From Pseudoclavibacter endophyticus (GTDB lineage: Bacteria > Actinomycetota > Actinomycetes > Actinomycetales > Microbacteriaceae): a DNA stretch of 64,000 bases. This document shows, piece by piece, positions 8,565 to 16,711 of the stretch. Where the stretch lies: contig NZ_WBJY01000001.1 of assembly GCF_008831085.1 (NCBI RefSeq), positions 1,674,001-1,738,000 of the forward strand, written 5' to 3'. Position numbers and translations under genes: made by a program. The notes under the pieces were generated by a model, which did no database searches, was not told the DNA's origin, and was given only the letters and a program-made list of their open reading frames with translations. The number at the start of each line of letters is the position of its first letter. The stretch's first letter is position 1.

Positions 8565-9733
8565 CTGAGATCGGCATTCACGACATCCAACTCGCCACCG
8601 CGCACCACGTGCTCGACCTCGGCGACCTCGCCGAGCATGCCGGCATCGACCCCAACAAGTACCGCATCGGCCTCGGGCAGGACGAGATGAGCGTTGCTGC
8701 ACCGGACGAGGACATCGTCACCATGGCGGCGGAGGCCGCGGCGCCCATCCTCGAACGCAACGGAACCGGCGGCATCCGCACGCTGCTCTTCGCTACCGAG
8801 ACGGGCGTCGACCAGTCGAAGTCGGCGGGCGTGTTCGTACACCGTCTGCTCGGACTCTCGCCGACCGTGCGCGTCGTCGAGCTCAAGCAGGCCTGCTACA
8901 GCGCGACGGCGGCCCTCCAGATGGCCGCCGGCATGATCGCCCGCAACCCCGACGAGCGCGTGCTCGTGATCGCGAGCGATATCGCCCGCTACGAGCTCGA
9001 TTCGTCGGGGGAGCCGACGCAGGGGGCCGGTGCCGTCGCGTTCCTCGTGAGCACCGACCCTGCGCTCGTCGCCATCGAGCCCGTCTCCGGGGTCAGCACG
9101 ACCGACGTCGACGATTTCTGGCGGCCGAACGGTTCGACGACCGCGGTCGTCGACGGCGCACTGTCGGTCACCGCGTACCTCGACGCCCTGCATCAGGCGT
9201 GGAGCGACTTCGCCGCGCGCGGCGGCGCGCCGATCGGCGAGATCGAACGGTTCCTCTACCACCAGCCGTTCACGAAGATGGCCCGCAAGGGGCACCGCCA
9301 CCTCGCAAAGGTCACGGGAGCGCCCCTCGACGAGTCAACGCTCGAGTCGAGCTTCGCCTACAACCGGCGCATCGGGAACACCTACACGGCGTCCATCTAC
9401 GGCGCACTCGCCGCGCTGCTGGACCTCGATGAGGGACGGGGTGCCGCGCGCGGCCTCGAGGGCGCCCGCCTCGGCTTCTTCAGCTACGGATCCGGCGCGG
9501 TCAGCGAGCTCTTCACCGGCATCGTGCAGCCAGGGTACCGGGCGACGCTCGACCCGGCCCGGGCGGCCGCGGCGATGGATGCTCGCACGCGCATCGACGT
9601 CGCGACGTATCGTTCGCTCCACGCCGCGATCGGCACCGACGACGGGGACGTCGAGACGCCGCGCGTGACGACGGGGCCGTTCCGCTTCGCCGGTCTTCGC
9701 GGCCGCGCGCGGCAGTACGAGCGCACCGCCTAG
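8561..9733 (+). CDS. hmgS: Hydroxymethylglutaryl-CoA synthase
   Basis: Condenses acetyl-CoA with acetoacetyl-CoA to HMG-CoA. Thiolase fold of 390 residues. Catalytic triad candidates are E80 (FATETGVDQSKSAG), C112 (ELKQACYSATAAL) and H234 (FLYHQPFTKM). The ATG is preceded by AAGGAG and overlaps the hmgR stop. Last gene of the operon: a strong hairpin follows 34 bases after the stop. The operon carries no acetoacetyl-CoA thiolase or polyprenyl synthase, so those must be encoded elsewhere. Confidence 0.95.
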   Translation: MTEIGIHDIQLATAHHVLDLGDLAEHAGIDPNKYRIGLGQDEMSVAAPDEDIVTMAAEAAAPILERNGTGGIRTLLFATETGVDQSKSAGVFVHRLLGLSPTVRVVELKQACYSATAALQMAAGMIARNPDERVLVIASDIARYELDSSGEPTQGAGAVAFLVSTDPALVAIEPVSGVSTTDVDDFWRPNGSTTAVVDGALSVTAYLDALHQAWSDFAARGGAPIGEIERFLYHQPFTKMARKGHRHLAKVTGAPLDESTLESSFAYNRRIGNTYTASIYGALAALLDLDEGRGAARGLEGARLGFFSYGSGAVSELFTGIVQPGYRATLDPARAAAAMDARTRIDVATYRSLHAAIGTDDGDVETPRVTTGPFRFAGLRGRARQYERTA

Positions 9734-9766
9734 GGCCCGGGCGGAGCCGCCCCGCGCCGACGAAAC

Positions 9767-9795
9767 GGGGCTCGAGGTCACCGACCTCGAGCCCC
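9767..9795. terminator. Hairpin between convergent hmgS and hsp20 genes
   Basis: A perfect 13-bp stem, GGGGCTCGAGGTC at 9767-9779 pairing with GACCTCGAGCCCC at 9783-9795, with loop ACC. It sits between two convergent genes and could serve both strands. No T-run follows on either side, which is common in high-GC actinobacteria. Confidence 0.75.
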
Positions 9796-9857
9796 GGGTG
9801 AGTCGGCCGCCCACAGCGCACGAGCGCTCCGCGGCGTCAGCCACCGCGCGGACCGTG

Positions 9858-10286
9858 CTAGCTCGTGAGCTGCGTTCTGCTTCCGCCGCGTTCGATGCTG
9901 ATCTTCCGCGGCTTCGCCTCTTCGGCAACCGGAATGGTGACGCGAAGCACGCCGTCCTCGAACGACGCCGAGATGCGGTCGGTCGCGAGGCTCGTGCCGA
10001 GCGTCATCTGGCGGGCGACGCTCCCCGCCGGGCGCTCGCGAACGAGCCACTCGAACCCTTCACGCTGCTCCTCGTCGCGGCGTTCCGCGCGGATGGTCAG
10101 CGTGCGGTCCTCGACGTCGACGTCGATGGACTCTGGGGCGACACCGGGCAGGTCGACCTTGACGACGAAGTTCTCGCCGTCACGGAAGACGTCCATGGGC
10201 ATCGCGAAGGTCCCCGAAGGCCGCGCCGCGTCAGAGAGCAAGCGCTCGATGTCGCGGAACGGGTTCATCAGCATGGTGTTCGACAA
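9858..10286 (-). CDS. Small heat-shock protein, Hsp20/alpha-crystallin family
   Basis: ATP-independent holdase chaperone of 142 residues. N-terminal MNPFRDIERLLSD, a central alpha-crystallin domain (MDVFRDGENFVVKVDLPGV, then DVEDRTLTIRAERR), the Gly-containing strand SFEDGVLRVTIPVAEEAKPRKI, and a short tail. The likely start is TTG at 10286, because GAAGGAG sits 10 bases upstream; an ATG four codons later is the alternative. Monocistronic, on the opposite strand to the mevalonate operon. A HAIR-like element lies about 120-145 bp upstream, which suggests HspR control. Confidence 0.93.
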   Translation of the reverse strand: MSNTMLMNPFRDIERLLSDAARPSGTFAMPMDVFRDGENFVVKVDLPGVAPESIDVDVEDRTLTIRAERRDEEQREGFEWLVRERPAGSVARQMTLGTSLATDRISASFEDGVLRVTIPVAEEAKPRKISIERGGSRTQLTS

Positions 10287-10374
10287 CTCTCAATCACTCC
10301 TTCTCCGTCAGCGCCGCGTGTGGCGCGATTACCCGAGGGACACCCATCCACTCGGTTCCTTTGCAGGTGGCTCC

Positions 10375-10406
10375 ATTATGCGACGCCGCAGGCCGCGAAG
10401 GTTCAA
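10375..10406 (-). promoter_or_regulatory. Candidate hsp20 promoter
   Basis: On the minus strand CATAAT lies at 10380-10375 and TTGAAC at 10406-10401. The spacer is 20 bases, longer than ideal, so the -35 assignment is weak. The adjoining HAIR-like site lies just upstream of this pair, where a repressor could block the polymerase. Confidence 0.35.
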
Positions 10407-10408
10407 AA

Positions 10409-10429
10409 CTTGATAGAGATGCACTCAAT
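10409..10429. promoter_or_regulatory. HAIR-like inverted repeat (putative HspR site) upstream of hsp20
   Basis: CTTGATA-GAGATGC-ACTCAAT, a 7-base spacer between arms. The HAIR consensus is CTTGAGT-N7-ACTCAAG, so the left arm matches 5 of 7 bases, the right arm 6 of 7, and the spacing exactly. Placement upstream of an Hsp20 gene fits the known HspR regulon of actinobacteria. Confidence 0.55.
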
Positions 10430-10549
10430 GTTCGCTGGATCCCGTGATCAGCGGGAACTCCACGGACGATCAGGCAACCGCCGGCGACAAGCGGGATCGT
10501 CCATGTCATGGCACCCTGCGTCGCGCCCATTCGATCCTTGGTGAGCGAC

Positions 10550-10978
10550 TCATGGTCGCTCCCAGCGTTCCATCTCGCCGGAAACGACGATGAAGAGAGG
10601 GTGTGGGGACGGGCCGGAGTGCTCCCAGCGGTGGGCATCCTCCGGACTTCGACGCATCAGTTTTTTGCCCAGGTGATGCCATTCGAAGGTGATTTGACCC
10701 TGCGTAACGGGGATCTGTGCGACCTCGGCGGCGGGTTCGAGAATCCGGCTCGCGTCGAATTGGTACCCGCGCAGCTCCGCTTCATCCCGAAGACCGGACA
10801 AGAACGCCCCGATTGACTCCAGGGGCTTGGGCGTCGCCGTGAAGCGCACCAACTGCGGGTGATGCCGATAACCCTTCGTTCGCCCGGCGAGCACCGCCTG
10901 GGCAAGCAGGGCTTCGCGCCATCCGGCGACGAGGCCCGCCCGATCCAGGTGCTGCGGATGCAACGACCAGAGCCTCAT
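10550..10978 (-). CDS. Pyrimidine dimer DNA glycosylase / endonuclease V-like protein
   Basis: 142 residues, related to the T4 endonuclease V family, which cuts the glycosyl bond at UV-induced cyclobutane dimers. It begins MRLWSLHPQHLDRAGLVAGW, followed by REALLAQAVLAGRTKGYRHH and the C-terminal part GQITFEWHHLGKKLMRRSP, all typical of the bacterial branch. The ATG at 10978 was chosen because family members start at MRLW; an upstream ATG at 11035 would add 19 unrelated residues. No good ribosome-binding site is visible. It lies in a patch of atypical sequence beside tRNA genes. Confidence 0.85.
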   Translation of the reverse strand: MRLWSLHPQHLDRAGLVAGWREALLAQAVLAGRTKGYRHHPQLVRFTATPKPLESIGAFLSGLRDEAELRGYQFDASRILEPAAEVAQIPVTQGQITFEWHHLGKKLMRRSPEDAHRWEHSGPSPHPLFIVVSGEMERWERP

Positions 10979-11031
10979 CGCGGGTGCGCGGTGTGGCTCG
11001 GGCTCAGCTTCGAAGACCGCCGCCGGATCGA

Positions 11032-11114
11032 GCACCCAATGTCGGAAAACACGGGTACGACCAAGGTTCGCACCACAAAGGTATCCACGAGCACGCCGGA
11101 GGCGACGTTGAACG
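11032..11114 (-). pseudogene. Fragment of an MMPL/RND-type transporter C-terminus
   Basis: The minus strand encodes ASGVLVDTFVVRTLVVPVF, which closely resembles the conserved last membrane segment of actinobacterial MMPL/RND exporters (GVLxDTFVVRxLLVPA). The rest of such a transporter (about 700 residues) is absent on both sides, and the frame continues into unrelated sequence. This looks like a relic left by deletion. A short hydrophobic minus-strand frame at 11169-11387 may belong to the same decay but is not recognisable. Confidence 0.55.
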
Positions 11115-11438
11115 CCGAATCGTGCTCGCGCAGGCGGCCGCGAGAATGCGGCGTGTGGGAATGGTCGGTCATGCGTTGCTCCATTCGATGATCAGCAGGA
11201 GCGTAGTGAGAAAACTGGCGAAGAAGTCCGGCGCGACGAAGCGCCGCCAGGCACGGTTGGTGACGGCGGAGGTCCCATCAGACACGCACCAGGAGGGCGC
11301 AGTTGAGGAAGCGGGAAGGGCGATGAGCACGGCGAGCGGACCGGGCCACGACGCGAACAGCAGCAGCGGGGGAAGCAAAGACACCAAACGGGAACCCGCT
11401 CGATCTCTCGATGTCGTGTTCCCGTAAGAATGCTTGGG
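11115..11438. other. Gene-poor decayed stretch
   Basis: No convincing intact gene here. The only candidate is a minus-strand frame, 11387-11169, of 72 residues with two hydrophobic stretches (SLLPPLLLFASWPGPLAVLIA and FFASFLTTLLLIIEW), a TTG start and no ribosome-binding site. It may be a remnant of a membrane protein. It lies between the transporter fragment and tRNA-Val. Confidence 0.4.
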
Positions 11439-11511
11439 TGGGCGATGCCGGGCTCGAACCGACGACCTCTTCCGTGTGAAGGAAGCGCGCTACCAGCTGC
11501 GCCAATCGCCC
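11439..11511 (-). tRNA. tRNA-Val (CAC)
   Basis: Read on the minus strand, a full cloverleaf of 73 bases: acceptor GGGCGAT/ATCGCCC, anticodon arm CTTCC-TTCACAC-GGAAG with anticodon CAC, T-loop GGTTCGAGCC. No encoded CCA. It is transcribed away from the other three tRNA genes. Confidence 0.93.
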
Positions 11512-11748
11512 AGATGCGCGTGAAGCGCAACGACGAATCATCTTGCCACACGATCGGTGCGCGGGCGAGTCCGGCTCGCCCGTGCGTGTCGCACTGACCG
11601 CCGTCGATGAGGCAGTGTCCGGATGGCAGACGTGAACGCACGGGGTGGTCGCGTGATTGAACGGTGCGAAGCGGGTGAATGACACCGGTGTGAACAGCAA
11701 TTTTCCCGACGGTGATCTGGGGTTTGCGTACTCGCGGCCGGGGTGGTT
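11512..11748. other. Intergenic region between divergent tRNA genes
   Basis: About 240 bases upstream of both tRNA-Val(CAC) and the tRNA-Gly promoter. Frames that read through here include antisense tRNA sequence and are not real genes. Nothing else recognisable was found. Confidence 0.5.
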
Positions 11749-11777
11749 TTGCGAAGCCGTGGAACTTCCGTTAGAGT
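11749..11777 (+). promoter_or_regulatory. Sigma-70-type promoter for the tRNA-Gly/Cys/Val cluster
   Basis: TTGCGA at 11749-11754 and TAGAGT at 11772-11777 with an exact 17-base spacer. Transcription would start near 11784, about 60 bases before tRNA-Gly. This is the best-formed -35/-10 pair in the window. Confidence 0.6.
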
Positions 11778-11843
11778 CAATGACGCGCTGAACGAGGGAT
11801 GCGAAGCCCGGGAAACCGAGCAACGCCGACCACGTCGGAGCAT

Positions 11844-11916
11844 GCGGATGTAGCGCAGTTGGTAGCGCATCACCTTGCCAAGGTGAGGGTCGCGAGTTCG
11901 AGTCTCGTCATCCGCT
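11844..11916 (+). tRNA. tRNA-Gly (GCC)
   Basis: Cloverleaf of 73 bases: acceptor GCGGATG/CATCCGC with discriminator T, anticodon arm TCACC-TTGCCAA-GGTGA (anticodon GCC), T-loop GAGTTCGAGTC. First gene of a plus-strand tRNA cluster. Confidence 0.95.
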
Positions 11917-12018
11917 CGAGTGTGACATGCACTGCAGCGGGACCAGTTTGACTGCGGCGAAAGCACGCAGGCCAAGCGGTCCCGCTCAGTCGTGAAGCAC
12001 GGGTATGAAAACCCACAC

Positions 12019-12089
12019 GGTGACGTGGCCGAGAGGCGAGGCAGCGGCCTGCAAAGCCGCGTACACGGGTTCGAATCCCGTCGTCACCT
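12019..12089 (+). tRNA. tRNA-Cys (GCA)
   Basis: Cloverleaf of 71 bases: acceptor GGTGACG/CGTCACC, U73 discriminator as expected for tRNA-Cys, anticodon arm GCGGC-CTGCAAA-GCCGC (anticodon GCA). It lies 102 bases after tRNA-Gly. Confidence 0.95.
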
Positions 12090-12195
12090 CGGCCGCTCCC
12101 TCGGGAGCAGCTTGCGGTAACGCACCTGACAACAGCATCACAGAGCACATCTCTACTGACGGCGTTCGGCAGAACTGGCGGTTCAGCGGAGGTAT

Positions 12196-12267
12196 GCGCG
12201 ATTGGCGCAGCGGTAGCGCGCTTCCCTGACACGGAAGAGGTCACTGGTTCGATCCCAGTATCGCGCA
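12196..12267 (+). tRNA. tRNA-Val (GAC)
   Basis: Cloverleaf of 72 bases: acceptor GCGCGAT/ATCGCGC with A73, anticodon arm CTTCC-CTGACAC-GGAAG (anticodon GAC). Its body is very close to that of the minus-strand tRNA-Val(CAC), pointing to an old duplication. A terminator follows ten bases downstream. Confidence 0.95.
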
Positions 12268-12277
12268 CGGATGGAAA

Positions 12278-12307
12278 GCCCCCTGGCGGACAAGCCAGGG
12301 GGCTTTT
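12278..12307 (+). terminator. Rho-independent terminator of the tRNA cluster
   Basis: Perfect 10-bp stem GCCCCCTGGC (12278-12287) / GCCAGGGGGC (12294-12303), loop GGACAA, followed by TTTT. The only textbook intrinsic terminator with a T-run seen in the window. Confidence 0.9.
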
Positions 12308-12367
12308 CTGCGTCGTCTCGCACCTCGGTGACCAACCGGGTCACCGTCGGCACCCAGCATCCTCACA

Positions 12368-12396
12368 CGCGATATATCGCGAAGCGGGCGTACGAT
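12368..12396. promoter_or_regulatory. Perfect 14-bp palindrome in the promoter of the 12458 gene
   Basis: CGCGATATATCGCG at 12368-12381 is perfectly self-complementary, and its AT-rich core stands out in this GC-rich DNA. A -10-like TACGAT lies at 12391-12396, so the palindrome covers the expected -35 position of the gene starting at 12458. This is the layout of a repressor operator; the regulator is not identified. Confidence 0.5.
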
Positions 12397-12457
12397 TGCC
12401 CGGCGCGATGGCCGCGCGCCTCGACGACCCGGCCACTTTGGAACCGCGGAGGGTGCC

Positions 12458-12832
12458 ATGACCCAGCAGTCCGACAGCACCGCGCGCGACGGCGCACACG
12501 GGCACACGCCCGACGGCTCGACGTCGGGGCGGAAGTCCCACGCCGTCAATCAGCGTGTCGATCAGCTGCGCGGCGGTCTCGAGAAGGCGGTCGTCGGCCG
12601 CGAGACCGCCATCAAGGTGAAGGCGGTCGAGTGGGCCGAGCAGCTCGACGAACGATGGCAGGGGCGGCACCATAACAAGCTGTTCGTCGCGCTCAAGGCC
12701 ATCGAGTTCGTCGTCGACCACGCACGACGAAGCCCGGGCGATACCGCCGCCGGCCATGAGGCTCCCGACGCCGAGCACCTCGGCGAGTTCCGGAACGTGA
12801 GTGACGACGGGCGGGCGTCACGGCCCGCGTAG
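12458..12832 (+). CDS. Small conserved-looking protein of unknown function
   Basis: 124 residues, hydrophilic and mixed charge, with no membrane segment or signal peptide. The N-terminal 30 residues are polar and probably disordered. The middle (NQRVDQLRGGLEKAVVGRET to about residue 90) looks helical. The ATG has GGAGGG at 12447-12452 with good spacing, and third-codon GC is high, supporting a real gene. It precedes thrS in the same direction but about 100 bases away with a separate candidate promoter. Family not recognised. Confidence 0.65.
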   Translation: MTQQSDSTARDGAHGHTPDGSTSGRKSHAVNQRVDQLRGGLEKAVVGRETAIKVKAVEWAEQLDERWQGRHHNKLFVALKAIEFVVDHARRSPGDTAAGHEAPDAEHLGEFRNVSDDGRASRPA

Positions 12833-12940
12833 ACGCGGCTCGGCCTGGCGCGACAGCGCGGCGCGCGGGCGGATAGACTGGGAACTTGGTCCGCATCGCG
12901 CCCGGGTATGGCGCGAACCGCACGCCGAAGGAGCCCTCGA

Positions 12941-15040
12941 ATGGCCGAAGCCGCTCAGCTGAGCGCACACGCATCCCCGTCACACTCGAACGACGGCCGC
13001 GTCGACACGACGAATCCCGCGGCCGGCGTGACGGCGACGCCCGAGGCGATCGTCGCGGCGACCGGGCAGACCGGCTTCGACCTCTTCAGCGATCGCAGCA
13101 TCATCGCCATGCGGGTCAACGGCGAGCCTCAGGACCTGTTTCGGGAACTCGCCGACGGCGACGAGGTCGAGCCGATCGAGATCGGTTCGCCCGACGGCTT
13201 GAAGATCCTGCGCCACTCGACCGGCCACGTCGTCGCCCAGGCCGTGCAGCGAATCAACCCCGAGGCCAAGCTCGGGATCGGTCCGCCCATCGAGGACGGC
13301 TTCTACTTCGACTTCGACGTCGCGGAGCCATTCACGCCCGACGACCTCAAGGCCATCGAGAAAGAGGCGTCGCGAATCGTGCGCCAGGGGCAGCGCTTCG
13401 CCCGACGCGTCGTCACCGAAACCGAGGCACGAGCCGAGCTCGCGAACGAGCCGTACAAGCTCGAGCTCGTCGGGTTGAAGGGCTCGAGCGCCGACGCTGA
13501 TGACGCCGGCAACGGCGAGGATGTCGAGGTCGGAGCCGGCGAGCTGACGATCTACGACAACGTCGACCCCAAGACGGGAGAGCGGTACTGGAGCGACCTG
13601 TGCCGCGGGCCGCACCTTCCGTCGACGCGACTCATCGGCAACGGGTTCGCGCTCACCCGTTCCTCGGGCGCGTACTGGCGCGGCAGCGAGCGCAATCCGA
13701 TGCTGCAGCGCATCTACGGCACCGCCTGGCCGACCAAGGACGAGCTGCGCGCTTACCAGGCCCGCGTCGAGGAGGCCCAGAAGCGCGATCACCGACGTCT
13801 CGGTCGCGAGCTCGACCTCTTCAGCTTTCCCGACGAGATCGGCTCCGGTCTGCCGGTCTTCCACCCGAATGGCGGCATTATCCGCACCGAGATGGAGGAG
13901 TACTCGCGAAAGCGCCACATCGCCGAGGGGTACAGCTTCGTCACCACGCCGCACATCACGAAGGGCCAGCTCTTCGAGACGTCGGGTCACCTCGACTGGT
14001 ACGCCGACGGCATGTACCCGCCCATGCAGATCGACGAGGAGCGCGACGCCGAGGGCAACGTCACCAAGCCGGCGCAGGACTACTACCTGAAGCCTATGAA
14101 CTGCCCCATGCACACGCTCATCTACCGCAGCAGGGCGCGGTCGTACCGCGAACTGCCGCTGCGGCTGTTCGAGTTCGGCACGGTCTACCGCATGGAGAAG
14201 TCAGGCGTTGTCCACGGACTGACCCGCGCGCGCGGCTTCACCCAGGACGACGCGCACATCTACACGACGCACGAGTCAATGCGCGATGAGCTCACGACCA
14301 CGCTCGACTTCGTCCTCTCACTCCTGCGCGACTACGGTCTCGACGACTTCTACCTCGAGCTGTCGACGAAGAACCCCGAGAAGTTCGTCGGGGGCGACGA
14401 CATCTGGGAGGAGGCGACGCGCACGCTCCGCGAGGTGGCCGAGGCATCCGGCCTCGTCCTCGTCCCCGATCCGGGCGGCGCCGCGTTCTACGGCCCGAAG
14501 GTCTCGGTGCAGGCGCGCGACGCGATCGGCCGCACCTGGCAGATGTCGACGATTCAGCTCGACTTCAACTTTCCCGAGATCTTCGACCTCGAGTATGCGG
14601 CGTCGGACGGCACTCGCAAGCGGCCCGTCATGATCCACCGCGCCCTGTTCGGGTCGATCGAGCGGTTTTTCGGCGTGCTCGTCGAGCACTACGCCGGCGC
14701 GTTCCCCGTGTGGCTCGCGCCGCAACAGGTGGTCGGCATCCCCGTCGCCGACGAATACGTCGAGTACCTGGGCGACGTGATCGACACCCTCAAAGCACAG
14801 GGCGTCCGCGCGCACCTCGATGACGGCGACGGCCGCATGCCCAAGAAGATCCGCAGCCATACGACTGCCAAGGTCCCGATCATGCTCATCGCGGGGGAGC
14901 AGGACCGTGACGCCGGCACAGTGAGCTTCCGCTTCCGCGACGGCTCCCAGCGCAACGGCGTCGACGTCGATGAGGCGGTCGCGCGCATCCTCGCCGCGAT
15001 CAAGCGCCACGACCTCGTGAACGGCGAAAGCGACCTCTGA
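12941..15040 (+). CDS. thrS: Threonine--tRNA ligase
   Basis: Class II aminoacyl-tRNA synthetase that charges tRNA-Thr and edits Ser-tRNA; 699 residues. A short TGS-like N-terminus is followed by the editing domain with [11 protein letters not shown] and CRGPHLPST, and then the catalytic core: PMNCPMH (zinc Cys), [17 protein letters not shown] (motif 2 with zinc His), [15 protein letters not shown] (motif 3). The C-terminal anticodon domain is complete. The ATG at 12941 has AAGGAG seven bases upstream; an earlier in-frame GTG/ATG region lacks one. A -10-like TAGACT lies at 12874-12879. The stop overlaps the next start as TGATG. Confidence 0.96.
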   Translation: MAEAAQLSAHASPSHSNDGRVDTTNPAAGVTATPEAIVAATGQTGFDLFSDRSIIAMRVNGEPQDLFRELADGDEVEPIEIGSPDGLKILRHSTGHVVAQAVQRINPEAKLGIGPPIEDGFYFDFDVAEPFTPDDLKAIEKEASRIVRQGQRFARRVVTETEARAELANEPYKLELVGLKGSSADADDAGNGEDVEVGAGELTIYDNVDPKTGERYWSDLCRGPHLPSTRLIGNGFALTRSSGAYWRGSERNPMLQRIYGTAWPTKDELRAYQARVEEAQKRDHRRLGRELDLFSFPDEIGSGLPVFHPNGGIIRTEMEEYSRKRHIAEGYSFVTTPHITKGQLFETSGHLDWYADGMYPPMQIDEERDAEGNVTKPAQDYYLKPMNCPMHTLIYRSRARSYRELPLRLFEFGTVYRMEKSGVVHGLTRARGFTQDDAHIYTTHESMRDELTTTLDFVLSLLRDYGLDDFYLELSTKNPEKFVGGDDIWEEATRTLREVAEASGLVLVPDPGGAAFYGPKVSVQARDAIGRTWQMSTIQLDFNFPEIFDLEYAASDGTRKRPVMIHRALFGSIERFFGVLVEHYAGAFPVWLAPQQVVGIPVADEYVEYLGDVIDTLKAQGVRAHLDDGDGRMPKKIRSHTTAKVPIMLIAGEQDRDAGTVSFRFRDGSQRNGVDVDEAVARILAAIKRHDLVNGESDL

Positions 15041-15729
15041 TGCTGACGGGCGACGAACGGGGCGCGACGGACGTCCCCGCCGCCGACGGCGCTGCTGCGG
15101 CCGCCGGCACCTCAGGTGCGGCGTCCGGCCGCCTTCGCTTTCCGGCCGGGATGGGCGCGAGGGGCGGACTCGGGTTTCCGGCCGAGGAACTCGAGGACGT
15201 CGAGGTGCAGACATCGGACGAGCTCATGGGCGTTCCGGACGAGTACCAGCGGCTGTGGACGCCCCACCGCATGACCTACATCACGGATGGACAGGATCCC
15301 CACGAGGATGTCTGCCCGTTCTGCCGGGGACCGGAACGGCCCGATGAAGAGGTCCTGATCGTCGCTCGCGGCGAACACGCGTTCGTGGTCATGAACCTCT
15401 ATCCGTATAACAATGGACATCTGCTCGTGTGTCCCTATCGTCACATCGCGATGTACGACGAGGCGACCAACGACGAGATCCTCGAGATCGGCCGACTCAC
15501 GCAGACCGCAATGCGGGTGATGCGGGAGCAGTCGCACGTGCAGGGCTTCAACCTCGGCATGAACCAGGGCCGGATCGCGGGTGCCGGCATCGCCGGTCAC
15601 CTGCATCAGCACATCGTGCCGCGGTGGCCACTCGACGCGAACTTCTTTCCCATCATCGCAAAGACCAAGGCATTCCCCGTGCTGCTCGGCGACCTCCGCA
15701 ACCACCTTGCGGCGGCGTGGCCGAAATAG
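15040..15729 (+). CDS. HIT domain nucleotide hydrolase/phosphorylase
   Basis: 229 residues. The histidine triad [10 protein letters not shown] (187-196) and strand [17 protein letters not shown] place it in the HIT superfamily, in the branch resembling diadenosine tetraphosphate phosphorylases. A CPFC pair (92-95) is typical of actinobacterial members. About 60 N-terminal residues are Ala/Gly-rich and probably disordered. Translationally coupled to thrS, which makes Ap4A as a side product, so hydrolysis of dinucleoside polyphosphates would fit; the substrate is an inference. Confidence 0.88.
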   Translation: MLTGDERGATDVPAADGAAAAAGTSGAASGRLRFPAGMGARGGLGFPAEELEDVEVQTSDELMGVPDEYQRLWTPHRMTYITDGQDPHEDVCPFCRGPERPDEEVLIVARGEHAFVVMNLYPYNNGHLLVCPYRHIAMYDEATNDEILEIGRLTQTAMRVMREQSHVQGFNLGMNQGRIAGAGIAGHLHQHIVPRWPLDANFFPIIAKTKAFPVLLGDLRNHLAAAWPK

Positions 15730-15802
15730 GGCACGAGGCTCGCCCCGCCACACCGCGCGGAACACCACAACGCCCGATGACCCGGGCACCAGAAAGGACA
15801 TC

Positions 15803-16708
15803 ATGACCGACGAAAGCACCCAGGTCGTCACGACCGGCTCGAGCCGGGTCAAGCGCGGCCTCGCCGAGATGCTCAAGGGCGGCGTCATCATGGACGTCGT
15901 CACGCCCGAGCAGGCGCGTATCGCGGAAGACGCGGGCGCGGTCGCCGTCATGGCGCTCGAGCGCGTCCCCGCCGACATTCGCGCGCAGGGGGGCGTCGCC
16001 CGCATGAGCGACCCCGACCTCATCGAGGCGATCATCGCCGAGGTGTCGATTCCCGTGATGGCGAAGGCGCGCATCGGCCACTTCGTCGAGGCGCAGGTGC
16101 TCGAGGCCCTGAGCGTCGACTACATCGACGAATCCGAGGTGCTGAGCCCGGCCGACTACGTCAATCACATCGACAAGTGGCAGTTCGACGTGCCATTCGT
16201 CTGCGGCGCGACCAACCTCGGCGAGGCCCTGCGCCGGATCACCGAGGGCGCGGCGATGATCCGCTCGAAGGGCGAGGCCGGCACGGGCGACGTGAGCGAG
16301 GCCACGAAGCACATCCGGCAGATCTCCGGCGAGATCCGCGCCCTGCGGTCGAAGAGCGCCGACGAGCTCTACGTGGCCGCCAAGGAACTGCAGGCGCCCT
16401 ACGAGCTCGTGGCCGAGATCGCCGAGACCGGCAAGCTGCCCGTCGTGCTGTTCACGGCCGGCGGCGTCGCAACGCCCGCGGACGCGGCGATGATGATGCA
16501 GCTCGGCGCCGACGGCGTCTTCGTGGGTTCTGGCATCTTCAAGTCGGGGGAGCCCGAGAAGCGGGCCGCCGCGATCGTCAAGGCCACGACCATGTACGAC
16601 GACGCGAAGGCGGTCGCCGAGGCGTCGCGCGGCCTCGGCGAGGCCATGGTCGGCATCAGCGTCGCCGATCTCCCGGCGCCGCACCGCCTTGCCGAGCGCG
16701 GCTGGTAG
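15803..16708 (+). CDS. pdxS: Pyridoxal 5'-phosphate synthase, PdxS (lyase) subunit
   Basis: Forms PLP from ribose 5-phosphate, glyceraldehyde 3-phosphate and ammonia delivered by PdxT. 301 residues, TIM barrel, one of the most conserved proteins in this window. Substrate lysine in MAKARIGH (K88), plus [11 protein letters not shown] and [14 protein letters not shown] phosphate loops. The ATG at 15803 follows AAAGGA. pdxT starts 3 bases after the stop, so the two subunits are co-expressed. Confidence 0.96.
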   Translation: MTDESTQVVTTGSSRVKRGLAEMLKGGVIMDVVTPEQARIAEDAGAVAVMALERVPADIRAQGGVARMSDPDLIEAIIAEVSIPVMAKARIGHFVEAQVLEALSVDYIDESEVLSPADYVNHIDKWQFDVPFVCGATNLGEALRRITEGAAMIRSKGEAGTGDVSEATKHIRQISGEIRALRSKSADELYVAAKELQAPYELVAEIAETGKLPVVLFTAGGVATPADAAMMMQLGADGVFVGSGIFKSGEPEKRAAAIVKATTMYDDAKAVAEASRGLGEAMVGISVADLPAPHRLAERGW

Positions 16709-16711
16709 TCG

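Noticed and set aside
10294..10638. Minus-strand frame of 114 codons between the pdg and hsp20 genes
   Set aside because: No ribosome-binding site, no recognisable motif, and it runs through the HAIR-like site and promoter of hsp20.
11278..11823. Open minus-strand frame of 181 codons
   Set aside because: It reads straight through tRNA-Val(CAC), giving the well-known false peptide GRLAQLVARFLHTEEVV. Not a gene.
11936..11986. Inverted repeat AGCGGGACC / GGTCCCGCT between tRNA-Gly and tRNA-Cys
   Set aside because: Perfect 9-base arms but a 33-base loop, so it is a weak hairpin; it may help tRNA processing but there is no support for a named element.
11870..12268. Open minus-strand frame of 132 codons
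   Set aside because: It is the antisense of the tRNA-Val(GAC), tRNA-Cys and tRNA-Gly genes and starts MRDTGIEPVTSSVS, a classic artefact.
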